A DNA stretch of 55,783 nucleotides from JBFLYC01 sp040756735 (GCA_040756735.1 JBFLYC010000023.1:1-55783); one strand, 5' to 3'. Positions 33,643 to 42,919 are shown, numbered from the stretch's first letter. A program made the numbers and translations. The notes: generated from the sequence alone by a model not told the origin.

Positions 33643-34992
33643 GTGTTTTATGTGGTTATCCTAATAAAAAATGCAGATTTTGTAATTAGAGATGCCGGCA
33701 GAATTGAAAGACACGTTGATATTCTCATTAAAGACAACAGGATAGCTCAGGTAGGAAAATGCGATTACAATTGGTGTACAGATAACGCAGCTCTGGAGAT
33801 TATTGATGCTTCAGGCAAAGCTGTAATACCGGGGTTGATTAATGCCCATACTCACTTATATCAGAATTTATTGAAAGGTCGTCAGGACAATCTCCCACTG
33901 GTTGAGTGGTGCAGGGATGTGACGTTCCCACTGTGTGAACTAATAGAGAAAGAAAGGTCACAAAATAAGGATGAAAGCTTGGGATATTATTGGAGCATGA
34001 TGGCTGCCATGGAAATGTTAAAAAATGGCACCACGACATGTTTAAACCTGGATATGACGCTGGATTCTGTTTTTAAAGCCTGGAGAGAAATTGGTATCCG
34101 TGGTATTGGAGCAATAACTTGCGCCGACATGTGGATATCAGACAGCTTGAAGCTGGATTTTGAAAAAATTAAAGAAAAAATCCTGGGCTTTATTGACAGG
34201 TGGTATAGGAAGCCAGATGAAGCCCCTCTTATTAGTGTAATGTTTGGACCTTCAGCCCCGTTTGTATGCTCTGAGAAGCTGCTTTCATGGATCAGAGAAG
34301 AAGCTTCCAGGAAGAAAATTGCAATCCATATTCATGTTGCTGAGACGCAATATGAGGTGCAGTTAATGATAAGGGAGCGAGGCCTTAGACCCTTGGAGTA
34401 CCTGGATAAAATAGGATTTTTGGGATCTGATGTTAGCGCTGCTCACTGTATTCATTTGCACCCCAATGAACTCCATGTTATTAAAGAAAAAAATGTTATT
34501 CCAGTTTACAATCCCAAAAGCAACATGAAATTGGGCAGCGGCATAGCGCCTATTGCTAAAATGCTTTCGTTAGGAATAAATGTTGGTTTGGGTAACGATG
34601 GCAGCGCCTCTAATGATAATCTGGACTTATTTGAAGAAATGCGAGCAGCAGCTCTTTTGCAAAAGGTTGCTGCCGGAGACCCTTCTGTTATAACAGCCAG
34701 GGATGTATTTCGCATGGCTACAGAGGGCGGGGCGCTTGCTTGTGGTATAGATGCAGGGACCATCGACCAAGGCAAGCTGGCCGACATAGTATTGATTGAC
34801 CTCAACAAGCCTCATCTTTTGCCGGTTACCGATATTGTCAACACCATTGTTTATTGTGCAAGGGGCAGCGATGTTAATTCTGTATTAGTCAACGGGCAGG
34901 TGCTTGTCCGCCAAGGGCAATTGGTATCTTTATCCGAGGAAGAGGTCATAAATGAAACCATGTCTGTAGTTAAGCACAAAATGGGCATCTAA
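33643..34992 (+). CDS. Amidohydrolase, MtaD/SsnA/TrzA-type deaminase
   Basis: 449 residues from GTG 33643 (GTG 33652 possible). It is a metal-dependent deaminase or hydrolase of the ATZ/TRZ group: VIPGLINAHTHLYQNLLKG has the HxH ligands, IHIHVAET and AAHCIHL the next histidines, and GLGNDGSASNDNLDLF the catalytic Asp. Relatives deaminate S-adenosylhomocysteine, methylthioadenosine, guanine, 8-oxoguanine or triazines; the substrate cannot be read from sequence. As first gene of the sigma-54 operon before an amine oxidoreductase and Mch, it may deaminate an N-methylated heterocycle or creatinine-like compound (inference). Confidence 0.85.
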   Translation: MFYVVILIKNADFVIRDAGRIERHVDILIKDNRIAQVGKCDYNWCTDNAALEIIDASGKAVIPGLINAHTHLYQNLLKGRQDNLPLVEWCRDVTFPLCELIEKERSQNKDESLGYYWSMMAAMEMLKNGTTTCLNLDMTLDSVFKAWREIGIRGIGAITCADMWISDSLKLDFEKIKEKILGFIDRWYRKPDEAPLISVMFGPSAPFVCSEKLLSWIREEASRKKIAIHIHVAETQYEVQLMIRERGLRPLEYLDKIGFLGSDVSAAHCIHLHPNELHVIKEKNVIPVYNPKSNMKLGSGIAPIAKMLSLGINVGLGNDGSASNDNLDLFEEMRAAALLQKVAAGDPSVITARDVFRMATEGGALACGIDAGTIDQGKLADIVLIDLNKPHLLPVTDIVNTIVYCARGSDVNSVLVNGQVLVRQGQLVSLSEEEVINETMSVVKHKMGI

Positions 34993-35025
34993 GTATTCTT
35001 ATCATTGTCATTAGGAGGAAACAGC

Positions 35026-35325
35026 ATGATATTGGAGTCTGCTAAAGTTATTTGCCGTTGTGAAGAGGTTACCGACAGCAAAATAAAAGAGGCTATTTCA
35101 GCTGGAGCTGATACTCCCGATGCTATCAAGCGTGTTACTAGGGCAGGGATGGGACTTTGCCAGGGACGTACCTGTGGGCGTTTAGTGATGTCCATGCTTG
35201 CAAAGGAAGCAAACATTTCTCTGGAAAAAATACCCATGATTTCGCATCGGCCTCCTGTCAGACCTATTAAACTGGAGACTTTAGCTGTGGAGGAGATAGA
35301 TAATGACGCACAAGAAGTCATATGA
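35026..35325 (+). CDS. BFD-type [2Fe-2S] subunit of an amine oxidoreductase
   Basis: 99 residues from ATG 35026 behind TAGGAGG. The Fer2_BFD fold shows CRCEEVTDSKIKEAISAGADT and GLCQGRTCG, with four cluster cysteines (CxC and CxxxxC), then a Pro-rich HRPPVRPIKLETLA tail. Such proteins are small subunits of heteromeric FAD amine dehydrogenases (opine, proline, sarcosine or HcnABC-like), where they relay electrons. It overlaps the DAO gene by 23 bp, which supports one complex. Confidence 0.85.
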   Translation: MILESAKVICRCEEVTDSKIKEAISAGADTPDAIKRVTRAGMGLCQGRTCGRLVMSMLAKEANISLEKIPMISHRPPVRPIKLETLAVEEIDNDAQEVI

Positions 35326-36481
35326 TGTAGCCGTTATTGGCGGGGGGGTTGTTGGTTCTGCAATAACTTATCATTTGTCTAAAGCCGGTGTGAAAACTGT
35401 TTTACTAGAAAAAGGGGATATATGTTCAGGAACTTCCGGAACTAATCCAGGTTTTTGTGTGCTAATGTACCGTGAAGACCAGTTTTTGCTTAATACTGCC
35501 CTTGAACAGGCTTGTAAAATGCCTGGACTGACAGATGAGTTGGGTATTGATATTGAATATGTACAGACTGGCGGGTTGATTCCACTTACTGATCATGCAC
35601 AACTGGAGGTAGTTGGCGGTATGCTTGAAACATGTAAGCAATGGGGTCTCAAAGATGTTTCTTTGGTCAGCCCAGACAGGGCGCTCCAGCAAGAACCCCA
35701 TCTGGATGCATCAAAAATCATAGCAGCTGCTTATTGCCCTACAGAAGGAAGGTTAAATCCATTCAAATTAACCCTGGGATTTGCCCATAAAGCCAGAGAA
35801 CTGGGAGCAGATATTTTAACACATACCCAAGTCACAGGATTTGAGGTTGTCAATGGTGAGGTCAAAGAGGTAGTGACATCATATGGCAGTGTTAAAGCTA
35901 ATCTGATTATCCTGGCAGCAGGCGCATGGACCAGGGAAATTGCTAAGATGGCAGGTGTAGATATTCCTGTTAATTATGAGCGTGGTGAAGCTATGGCCAG
36001 CATACCGTATTCTCCTTTGATTCGAGGAATGGTTACTGACGGCGCTCTTTTTGTAAAGAGTGCCAATAGACCGGCAATGGTAGTAGGAGCTTGTCTGACT
36101 CAGACAGTATCAGGGAATATTATTATGGCGCAAGCGACCACGGATGTTCACAATTATGATTGTTCCAGCACCTATGAGGGGCCGGTTGCTGTTGCTCAGA
36201 AGGTACTATTTTATTTTCCTAAATTCAAAGGATTAGAAATTATTAGGATGTGGGGAGGGATAGTTGCTTACGCGCAGGATCGCAAGCCGGTATTTGGTTT
36301 GCTTTGGCGGCCCAACAACATTTTTTTAGTGGTAGGTTTTCATAGCGCTATTGGGATTTCGCCGGCGCTTGGTGAAATAGTTCGAGACTTCATCTGTAAG
36401 GGGTATTTTCCGGCTGAGCTGGTTAGTTATTCCCCTGGAAGATTTTGCAGCAATAGTATGGCATTGTTTTTAGAGAAATAA
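35303..36481 (+). CDS. FAD-dependent amine oxidoreductase (DAO family)
   Basis: 392 residues. The N-terminal FAD motif YDVAVIGGGVVGSAITYHLS and LLEKGDICSGTSGTNPG, a central NPFKLTLGFAHKARELGADI, ILAAGAWTREIA and a C-terminal FAD-contact VVGFHSAIGISPALGE place it with sarcosine oxidase-beta/dimethylglycine or glycine oxidase-like enzymes. With the BFD subunit it probably oxidises a secondary or methylated amine, giving an imine or formaldehyde. The next gene is Mch, so the released C1 unit may enter H4MPT. It lacks a C-terminal GcvT-like domain, so it would not itself load a pterin. Confidence 0.85.
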   Translation: MTHKKSYDVAVIGGGVVGSAITYHLSKAGVKTVLLEKGDICSGTSGTNPGFCVLMYREDQFLLNTALEQACKMPGLTDELGIDIEYVQTGGLIPLTDHAQLEVVGGMLETCKQWGLKDVSLVSPDRALQQEPHLDASKIIAAAYCPTEGRLNPFKLTLGFAHKARELGADILTHTQVTGFEVVNGEVKEVVTSYGSVKANLIILAAGAWTREIAKMAGVDIPVNYERGEAMASIPYSPLIRGMVTDGALFVKSANRPAMVVGACLTQTVSGNIIMAQATTDVHNYDCSSTYEGPVAVAQKVLFYFPKFKGLEIIRMWGGIVAYAQDRKPVFGLLWRPNNIFLVVGFHSAIGISPALGEIVRDFICKGYFPAELVSYSPGRFCSNSMALFLEK

Positions 36482-36512
36482 TATTTTCAGCTGAATATAT
36501 GGGAGGAAAAAA

Positions 36513-37472
36513 ATGTTTAGTGTTAATCGTAACGCAATGGAAATTGTCAGAAGTATTATTGCAAAACATGAAACCTTAAATGTCGGGGTGTTAAAGTACA
36601 AAAATGGTTCCACTATAATTGATATGGGTATCAATTACCCTGGCGGCTGGATGGCAGCACAGTATTTTGCTGAAGCCACACTGGGTGGTTTGGGTAGATT
36701 AAATTACTCCATCTTTAACCTAGATGATTTGGAACTGCCACAAATAGAAATATACGCAGACAGGCCTGCTATCGCCTGCCTGAGCTGTCAGCTGTCAGGA
36801 TGGGCTTTGCCTGAAGTAAGGAATGAAGCCGGAATAGTACCCTTGATATCGGGTCCGGTCCGTACAGTGGCAAGGGAAGATAGCTTTGCCAAGGAGTTTG
36901 CCTACCAGGACAGTAATCATGAAGTAGTAGTTGCGCTTCAGGATAACAGAATGCCTGAAGAAAGCTTGATCAATTATATAGCTAAAACATGCAAGGTTAA
37001 TTCTCAAAACATTTACGTTTTAGTTGCGCCAACCGGCAGTATAGTGGGTTGCGTAAATGTTGTAGCAAGGACCCTAGAGACTTCATTATGGCGCCTGCAT
37101 CATTTAGGTATGGATGTAAATAAAATAGCAGCAGCCTGGGGAAGAGCGCCGCTTCCTCCTATAACAAAAGATGAGTACACGGCAATGATTAGGACCAATA
37201 CTTATACTTATTACGGTGGAACAGCAGGATTCATAGTGGAATGTGAGGACAATGAGATAGAAAAAATTCTACATGACATTCCCTTGTCTCCACAAACGAC
37301 ACAACATTATGGGGTATCTTTTGGCGAATTACTAAAAGAAGCCAATGGCAATATTTTTGAAATAAAGGATTTTGTTCATAATGTTACGAAGGTAATATTT
37401 TACAATGTTCGTACCGGTAGAACATTTCGCATAGGCAAAATTGATTTTGAAATGCTTAAAAAATGTATTTAG
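36513..37472 (+). CDS. mch: Methenyltetrahydromethanopterin cyclohydrolase
   Basis: 319 residues, the normal length for Mch, behind GGGAGGA. It matches archaeal and methylotroph Mch along its length: FSVNRNAMEIVRSII, then NGSTIIDMGINYPGGW, FAEATLGGLGRLNY, the signature YVLVAPTGSIVGCVNVVART and YGGTAGFIVECED. The enzyme interconverts N5,N10-methenyl-H4MPT and N5-formyl-H4MPT. In bacteria this implies an H4MPT-like C1 carrier. It sits between an amine oxidoreductase and a TPP-dependent dehydrogenase, and Ftr/Fwd homologs lie 15-18 kb downstream. Recognition is from family knowledge; no search was run. Confidence 0.93.
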   Translation: MFSVNRNAMEIVRSIIAKHETLNVGVLKYKNGSTIIDMGINYPGGWMAAQYFAEATLGGLGRLNYSIFNLDDLELPQIEIYADRPAIACLSCQLSGWALPEVRNEAGIVPLISGPVRTVAREDSFAKEFAYQDSNHEVVVALQDNRMPEESLINYIAKTCKVNSQNIYVLVAPTGSIVGCVNVVARTLETSLWRLHHLGMDVNKIAAAWGRAPLPPITKDEYTAMIRTNTYTYYGGTAGFIVECEDNEIEKILHDIPLSPQTTQHYGVSFGELLKEANGNIFEIKDFVHNVTKVIFYNVRTGRTFRIGKIDFEMLKKCI

Positions 37473-37514
37473 CTGGATTAAGATGATTTATGGTCTATAA
37501 TGGGGGGTGCTTAA

Positions 37515-38492
37515 ATGCTTTCAAAGGATTTGATGGTAAAACTGTATGAAGATATGCTGATGATTAGGGAATTTGAAGAAACTGTCGATGAATATGCAAA
37601 AAAGGGCAGAATTCCTGGCTTTTTACACCTGGCAATAGGGCAAGAGGCAGCCCAAGCAGGAGCTATGGCTGCATTAAAAGAAACTGATTACAAATTCTTG
37701 GACCACCGAAGTCATGGTATTTGCATCCTTGCCGGCACTCCAAAAGAGAAGGTTATGGCAGAGATTTTCGGTAAAAAAAATGGTATATGTCAGGGTAAAG
37801 GCGGCAGTATGCACATTGCTGATGTTTCAGTAAGAAACTTCGGTTGTAATGCAATCCAGGGTTCAACCCTGGCGGCTTGCTTAGGTACGGCTGTTGCTGC
37901 CCAATTAAGTGATACGGATGATGTTACTGCAGTATTTTTTGGAGATGGAACCGTTGGCAGGGGGGAGTTTAATGAAAGCTTAAATTTGAGCGGGATCTGG
38001 AAACTGCCTATAGTATATGTTCTGATAAACAATATGTATGCTATTTCAACTCCTGCTAGAAATGCCCATCCCCTTGAAAACCTGGCAGAAATGGGCTGTG
38101 CTTATGATATCCCCGGTCTAACAATTGATGGGAATGATGTGCTGGAGGTTTACAAGGGAGTCTCCAAGGCTGTTCACCGGGCTAGACAGGGCCAGGGACC
38201 AACCTTGGTGGAATTAAAAACTTATCGCTGGCAGGGACACTTCTCAGGGGATCCTGCATCATATCGTCCCGAAGAAGAGGTAAGAGCATGGAAGGAAAGG
38301 TGTCCTATTAAAATCCACAGGGAGAGGTTGCTGTCCCAAAAGATAATTAGTCATGAAGAAAATGAAAAAATCATTAAGCAAGTCAAGGATGAAGTTGCTA
38401 GAATGTTGGAGTTTTCAATTAAAAGCCCTGAACCTGAAGAAGAATTGGCTATAAAGCATGTATATGTCGGACGGGAGGTATCAGGAAAGTGA
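37515..38492 (+). CDS. TPP-dependent dehydrogenase E1 alpha (acetoin/2-oxoacid)
   Basis: 325 residues, behind GGGGGGTGC. The TPP motif GDGTVGRGEFNESLNLSG (about 140) and MREFEE-like start (LMIREFEETVDEYAKKG), DHRSHGICILAGTP and GKGGSMHIAD identify the AcoA/PdhA family; length and the GKGGSMH motif favour acetoin dehydrogenase-like enzymes. With E1beta and E2 it would cleave acetoin or a 2-oxoacid to an acyl-CoA. Its stop overlaps the E1beta start (GTGA). Confidence 0.9.
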   Translation: MLSKDLMVKLYEDMLMIREFEETVDEYAKKGRIPGFLHLAIGQEAAQAGAMAALKETDYKFLDHRSHGICILAGTPKEKVMAEIFGKKNGICQGKGGSMHIADVSVRNFGCNAIQGSTLAACLGTAVAAQLSDTDDVTAVFFGDGTVGRGEFNESLNLSGIWKLPIVYVLINNMYAISTPARNAHPLENLAEMGCAYDIPGLTIDGNDVLEVYKGVSKAVHRARQGQGPTLVELKTYRWQGHFSGDPASYRPEEEVRAWKERCPIKIHRERLLSQKIISHEENEKIIKQVKDEVARMLEFSIKSPEPEEELAIKHVYVGREVSGK

Positions 38493-39466
38493 GAGTAATT
38501 TCTATGCGGGAAGCAATAAATGAAGCTTTGCATGAAGAAATGGCCAGAGATAATAAGGTTTTTGTTTTAGGTTTGGATGTAGGCAAAATGGGAGGTGACT
38601 TTGGTGTTACTAAAGGGCTGTGGGCAAAATATGGTCCTAAACGAGTCAGGGATACACCCCTGTCCGAGGCTGCAATCTTGGGTGTTGCCAATGGGGCTGC
38701 TTTTGCCGGATATAGGCCGGTTGCAGAAATAATGTTTGCCGATTTTTTAACCGAGTGTTTTGACCAAATTGTCAATTACACTGCCAAAGCGCACTATATG
38801 TTTGCAGGACAATTAAAAGCTCCCCTGGTTGTAAGGACTCCAACAGGCGCTGGCATGAGGGCAGCTTATCACCATTCACAAAATGTAGAATCATGGTTTT
38901 TAAATGTTCCTGGACTAACCATTGTAGCCCCGTCGACACCATATGATGCCAAAGGACTGTTGATTTCTTCCATCAGGGATGACAATCCTGTTATTTTCTT
39001 AGAACATAAAATGCTGTACAGCTTTAAAGGAGAGGTCCCCGAGCAAACTTATCAAATCCCTATTGGTAAGGCAGATATTAAAAAACAGGGTAATGATGTT
39101 ACAGTTATTACAAGCATGAGAATGACTCACTTATGTTTAAATGCCGCAAAGAAATTGGCTGCTCAAGGTATCAATGTGGAAGTCATAGATATGAGAACTC
39201 TGCTTCCAATAGATAAAGAAACAATATTTGCATCTGTCGCAAAAACTGGTCGTGTTGTAACGGTATTTGAAGCGCCAAAAACCGGCGGCTATGGATCTGA
39301 AATTGGTATGATGATTGCTGAAGAAATGTTTGAGTTTTTGCAGGCTCCAATAAAAAGGGTGGCTTCTCTTGATGTGCCTGTGCCATTTGCTCCAAGTCTA
39401 GAGGATTATGTGCTGCCAAATGAAATAGATATAGAACAGGCAATTCAGAAAATTGTTAGGTTTTAA
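38489..39466 (+). CDS. TPP-dependent dehydrogenase E1 beta
   Basis: 325 residues from GTG 38489. It is of AcoB/PdhB type: ISMREAINEALHEEMARDNKVFVLG, then DTPLSEAAILGVANGAAFAGYRPVAEIMFADF and the transketolase C-domain (IDMRTLLPIDKETIFASVAKTGRVVTVFEAP). It forms the alpha2beta2 E1 with the preceding subunit and is translationally coupled to it. Confidence 0.9.
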   Translation: MRVISMREAINEALHEEMARDNKVFVLGLDVGKMGGDFGVTKGLWAKYGPKRVRDTPLSEAAILGVANGAAFAGYRPVAEIMFADFLTECFDQIVNYTAKAHYMFAGQLKAPLVVRTPTGAGMRAAYHHSQNVESWFLNVPGLTIVAPSTPYDAKGLLISSIRDDNPVIFLEHKMLYSFKGEVPEQTYQIPIGKADIKKQGNDVTVITSMRMTHLCLNAAKKLAAQGINVEVIDMRTLLPIDKETIFASVAKTGRVVTVFEAPKTGGYGSEIGMMIAEEMFEFLQAPIKRVASLDVPVPFAPSLEDYVLPNEIDIEQAIQKIVRF

Positions 39467-39486
39467 AAGGCAGGAGGTAGAAATAA

Positions 39487-40680
39487 ATGGCTGAAATAAT
39501 TACCATGCCCAAGTTTGGATTAACCATGGAGGAGGGGACACTTGCAAAATGGTTGAAAGAGGTGGGGCAGAGGGTAGAGAAAGGTGAGGCTGTGGCTGAA
39601 GTATCTACTGAAAAAATTACTAATGTTTTAGAAGCGCCCACAAATGGTATTTTAAAAGAAATTTATGTAGCCGAAGGAGAGACTGTTGCAGTTGGTACAC
39701 CTCTTGGAGTTGTTGCCGGGGAAAACGAGGATTTAAGCCATGCAGAGGCCCAGGCTGTTACAGAGTCGACTATTAATAATAACAATGAAGATGTTTCTAC
39801 TGGTGAACTTGCTGCAGGGGATTTAAACTATGGAAAAGGAACTGTAGGTAACCATTTAGAGCGAATTGTATCGCCTATGGCAATAAAACTGGCAAAAGAG
39901 ATGGGGGTGGACCTTTCCCAGGTAAAGGGGACAGGTCCTGGTGGACGGGTTATCAAGGCAGATGTACAGGCCTATTTAAACCAAGGTCATATGGAAAATA
40001 TTGACAGAATTAGACTAGATGATCATCGCAAAATAATTGCCAAAAAAATGTATGATAGTCTACAACAGACAGCACAATTTACCATTGCTTCTGAAATAGA
40101 TGTTACTGAACTGGTCAACTATCATCGGGACCAGGGGAAGAAGGAAAATACCACTTATACGGACTACATCATTAAAATCCTAACAAAGATATTGCGAAGG
40201 TTTCCCGAGTTTAACTCCAGCTTGGAAGGAGAAGAGGTGCTTCTTAAAAAGGAAATCAACATTGGTATAGCTGTTGATGCCGGGGGGCGCCTTATTGTGC
40301 CGGTTATTCATAACTGTAATGACCTTGATTTATTGCAAATAGCAGCAAAACGTAAAGACCTTGTGGAAAGAGCAAAACTAAACAGCCTCAAAGTAGAAGA
40401 CATTAGGGGGGGGACATTTACCATAAGTAATCTAGGCATGATGGGCGTTACTTTTTTTACTCCTATTATAAACATTCCCGAAAGCGCAATTTTAGGTGTT
40501 TGTAAGATAGTTGGCAAGTTTGAAGGTCAAGAAGATAGTGTCCCTGCAGTTAGGTATAAGATGAATTTATGCTTAACAGTGGACCACAGGATTATTGATG
40601 GCGCTATGGCTGCCAGGTTTTTACAGGAAATTGCAGGGATGATGGGAAGCCCGCAGGAGACTTTTAGAAGGAATGGTTAG
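39487..40680 (+). CDS. Dihydrolipoamide acyltransferase E2
   Basis: 397 residues, behind CAGGAGG. The lipoyl domain spans 1-78, with the lipoylated Lys in STEKIT. The E1/E3-binding domain is about 125-162 (IVSPMAIKLAKEMGVDL, GTGPGGRVIKADV). The catalytic domain ends with DHRIIDGAMAARFL, containing the HxxxDG active site. It completes E1-E2 of an acetoin or branched/pyruvate-type dehydrogenase. No E3 (dihydrolipoamide dehydrogenase) gene follows; an E3 from elsewhere would be needed. Confidence 0.92.
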   Translation: MAEIITMPKFGLTMEEGTLAKWLKEVGQRVEKGEAVAEVSTEKITNVLEAPTNGILKEIYVAEGETVAVGTPLGVVAGENEDLSHAEAQAVTESTINNNNEDVSTGELAAGDLNYGKGTVGNHLERIVSPMAIKLAKEMGVDLSQVKGTGPGGRVIKADVQAYLNQGHMENIDRIRLDDHRKIIAKKMYDSLQQTAQFTIASEIDVTELVNYHRDQGKKENTTYTDYIIKILTKILRRFPEFNSSLEGEEVLLKKEINIGIAVDAGGRLIVPVIHNCNDLDLLQIAAKRKDLVERAKLNSLKVEDIRGGTFTISNLGMMGVTFFTPIINIPESAILGVCKIVGKFEGQEDSVPAVRYKMNLCLTVDHRIIDGAMAARFLQEIAGMMGSPQETFRRNG

Positions 40681-40699
40681 GCTGATAGGTGATGATGTT

Positions 40700-42040
40700 A
40701 TGATTTTAAAATCAAGCGACAAAAATTGTAGCTTTAATGACTGTGTAACTGCCAGGATCAATGCAATACAGGTTCAGGGTTTTGGTATTGTATTGGTTGA
40801 TCGTTTTGGTATAATTACAAGAGTATGCCATAAAATGGAAAAATTGCTGCAATTTGAAGCAAAACATCTGCATGGACTTAAGTTGGAAAGTTTTGTTAGA
40901 AATTTTGAAGCCGTACGTGATGAAGGAGTATGGAAAAAAGTAGTAATAAAAGGGCAGTATGAAGATAAAAAGTGTTTCGTAATTAGTTGTACTATAATGC
41001 AAGGCGGCAAGGAATGGGGAAAAGTTTTTTTATTTGAAAGTGATGTTAATGAAGAAGACCTTGAAGGCAGACTGCAGCAGCAAGAAAATGAAATCAAGCT
41101 TATTGGTGAAAGCTATAACTTTAAACAGATTCTTAACTCGGCTCATTTGGTAGCCAAGACGGATTCAACTGTGCTTTTACGCGGTGAAAGTGGTACGGGC
41201 AAGGAGTTGATGGCAAGGTATATCCATTCTCTAAGTAAGCGCGCTAACAAGACCTTTATGGCAATTAATTGTGCGGCAATTCCTTCATCCCTGATGGAAA
41301 GTGAATTGTTTGGTTATGTAGATGGGGCTTTTACCGGAGCCAGAAAGGGCGGTAAGATAGGTTTACTTGAAGCTGCTGATCAGGGCACAATATTTTTTGA
41401 TGAAATAGCCGAAATGCCGTCATACATGCAGGTTAAAGTCTTAAGATTCTTGCAGGAAGGTACTGTTAGAAGAATTGGTGATACGAAGGAAAAAAAGTTG
41501 AATGTAAGAATAATAGCAGGAACAAACAGGAACATCGAAAAAATGGTAGGAATTGGTGAATTTAGGGAGGATTTGTATTACCGGATAAACATTTTCCCAA
41601 TATTTATACCACCTTTAAGAAATAGAAAAAATGATATATCAGTGTTGGCCACTTATTTTATCAACAAATTGAATAAAAAACTAAAGACACAAGTACAGTC
41701 TATTTCAAGAAAGGCACTGGAAAAGTTGGAAAAGCATTTCTGGCCGGGTAACATCAGAGAACTGGAGCATGTAATAGAGCGATCCATGATTTTATCTAAA
41801 GGTTCGGAAATCCAAGATATAGAACTAGTTATTGGCGAAATGTCCGGAAGGTCATCTAATAAATATCTTAATTTATATTTACAAAATGGATATAACTTAA
41901 AACAGATTTTAAGAATTGCTGAAAAGGATTTCTTAATTGAAGCACTGCAAAAAAACAATAGTATTAGAAAAACAGCACGCTTCTTAGGGGTGTCACATAC
42001 AGCCATATTAAAAAAAATGAAAAAACTTCAATTAGATTAA
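40700..42040 (+). CDS. Sigma-54-dependent activator with PAS-like sensor
   Basis: About 446 residues from ATG 40700 (AGGTGAT upstream). The N-terminal about 120 residues form a PAS-like sensor (GFGIVLVDRFGIITRVCHKMEK). The AAA+ domain carries GESGTGKE, GAFTGA, GTIFFDEIAEMPS and FREDLYYRINIFPIFIPPLR. A Fis-type HTH ends it (IRKTARFLGVSHTAILKKM). It is an AcoR-like position and type: sigma-54 activators control acetoin dehydrogenase in Bacillus. It probably regulates this operon and/or the ECF-fwd operon through the sigma-54 promoters at 33468 and 47544. Confidence 0.9.
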   Translation: MILKSSDKNCSFNDCVTARINAIQVQGFGIVLVDRFGIITRVCHKMEKLLQFEAKHLHGLKLESFVRNFEAVRDEGVWKKVVIKGQYEDKKCFVISCTIMQGGKEWGKVFLFESDVNEEDLEGRLQQQENEIKLIGESYNFKQILNSAHLVAKTDSTVLLRGESGTGKELMARYIHSLSKRANKTFMAINCAAIPSSLMESELFGYVDGAFTGARKGGKIGLLEAADQGTIFFDEIAEMPSYMQVKVLRFLQEGTVRRIGDTKEKKLNVRIIAGTNRNIEKMVGIGEFREDLYYRINIFPIFIPPLRNRKNDISVLATYFINKLNKKLKTQVQSISRKALEKLEKHFWPGNIRELEHVIERSMILSKGSEIQDIELVIGEMSGRSSNKYLNLYLQNGYNLKQILRIAEKDFLIEALQKNNSIRKTARFLGVSHTAILKKMKKLQLD

Positions 42041-42184
42041 TGAAAAATTTTCTACAACTTAGACTAAAGCACTTTCTAAACTTAGCAGGATTGAACAGAA
42101 AAAGAGTTAGAAGCAGTGTAGATGATTTAAAGTTGAAGAAATTACCCGTGGAAGAAAAAAGTTTAAGGATAAGGGGTATGCACA
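42041..42184. other. Spacer without a clear promoter
   Basis: A 61-codon Lys/Arg-rich ORF (42040-42225) starts here but overlaps the aldolase and shows no family features; I do not call it. No sigma-54 signature is visible, so the aldolase set may be read through from upstream. Confidence 0.35.
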
Positions 42185-42919
42185 ATGGTAAGCGGCAAAG
42201 AAATAAGGATGAAGCGAATATTTAATAAAGGAAGAACCCTTATAAGTGCCCTTGATTACGGTGGGTTTATGGGTCCTGTAGCGGGATTAGAGAACCCGAG
42301 CAAGATAATAAGGACAGTCATTGAAGCAGGTGCTGATGCAATTTTAGTAAATCCTGGAGTTGCTAAAAGGGAATGGATTACCTTTGCCGGAAGGGTTGGT
42401 TTAATTATTAGAATTACTGGAGGCTGCACACGATTTTCTCCTGATGGGGAATATCACACAATAGTTTTAAGTGTCGAGGAGGCAGTTCGATTAGGTGCTG
42501 ATGCAGTTGCTGTTATGGTTATTGTGGGTTCTAAAGAAGAACATAAGATGTTCGAGAACATGGGGAAGGTTATTCAAGAAGCTGATCATCTGGGCATCCC
42601 TGTTCTGGCAGAGCTTTTACCTTCGGATGCAAGTGGAAGGCCTAGCAAAGATATAATATCTTTATGTGCTAGAGTTGGTTACGAGCTTGGAGCAGATGTA
42701 ATCAAGACCTATTACCCTGGAAATGGATTTTCCGAAATAGTTAACTCTTGCCCTATCCCAATTGTGATAGCAGGAGGGCTAAAAACAGAAGACTCTCTAA
42801 GCATTGTGAAAGAAGCTATTGAAGCGGGTGCTAAAGGAGTTGCATTTGGAAGGAACATTTTTCAAGCTGAGAATCCAGGTAAAATAGTAGCTCAAATAAA
42901 AAAAATTCTGTATGAGTAA
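42185..42919 (+). CDS. Class I aldolase, DhnA/FbaB/LsrF family
   Basis: 244 residues (ATG 42185; ATG 42209 possible). A beta/alpha barrel of the DeoC/FbaB family: RTLISALDYGGFMGPVAGLENP, ADAVAVMVIVGSKEE, GADVIKTYYPG with the Schiff-base Lys (about 186) and IVIAGGLKTEDSL, then GVAFGRNIFQ. Relatives are fructose-bisphosphate aldolase FbaB, LsrF and archaeal AroA'-type synthases. It overlaps the PfkB kinase by 8 bp. Together with kinase and ADP-ribosylglycohydrolase it resembles the E. coli fbaB-yegTUV neighbourhood. Confidence 0.85.
   Translation: MVSGKEIRMKRIFNKGRTLISALDYGGFMGPVAGLENPSKIIRTVIEAGADAILVNPGVAKREWITFAGRVGLIIRITGGCTRFSPDGEYHTIVLSVEEAVRLGADAVAVMVIVGSKEEHKMFENMGKVIQEADHLGIPVLAELLPSDASGRPSKDIISLCARVGYELGADVIKTYYPGNGFSEIVNSCPIPIVIAGGLKTEDSLSIVKEAIEAGAKGVAFGRNIFQAENPGKIVAQIKKILYE

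Noticed and set aside
42040..42225. 61-codon ORF between the sigma-54 activator and the aldolase
   Set aside because: Overlaps the aldolase start, Lys/Arg-rich without a recognisable fold and no good ribosome site.
42185..42919. Aldolase considered as MfnB (methanofuran biosynthesis)
   Set aside because: Motifs fit the DhnA/FbaB/LsrF class I aldolases and its neighbours form a sugar-type set; I see no MfnB-specific features.
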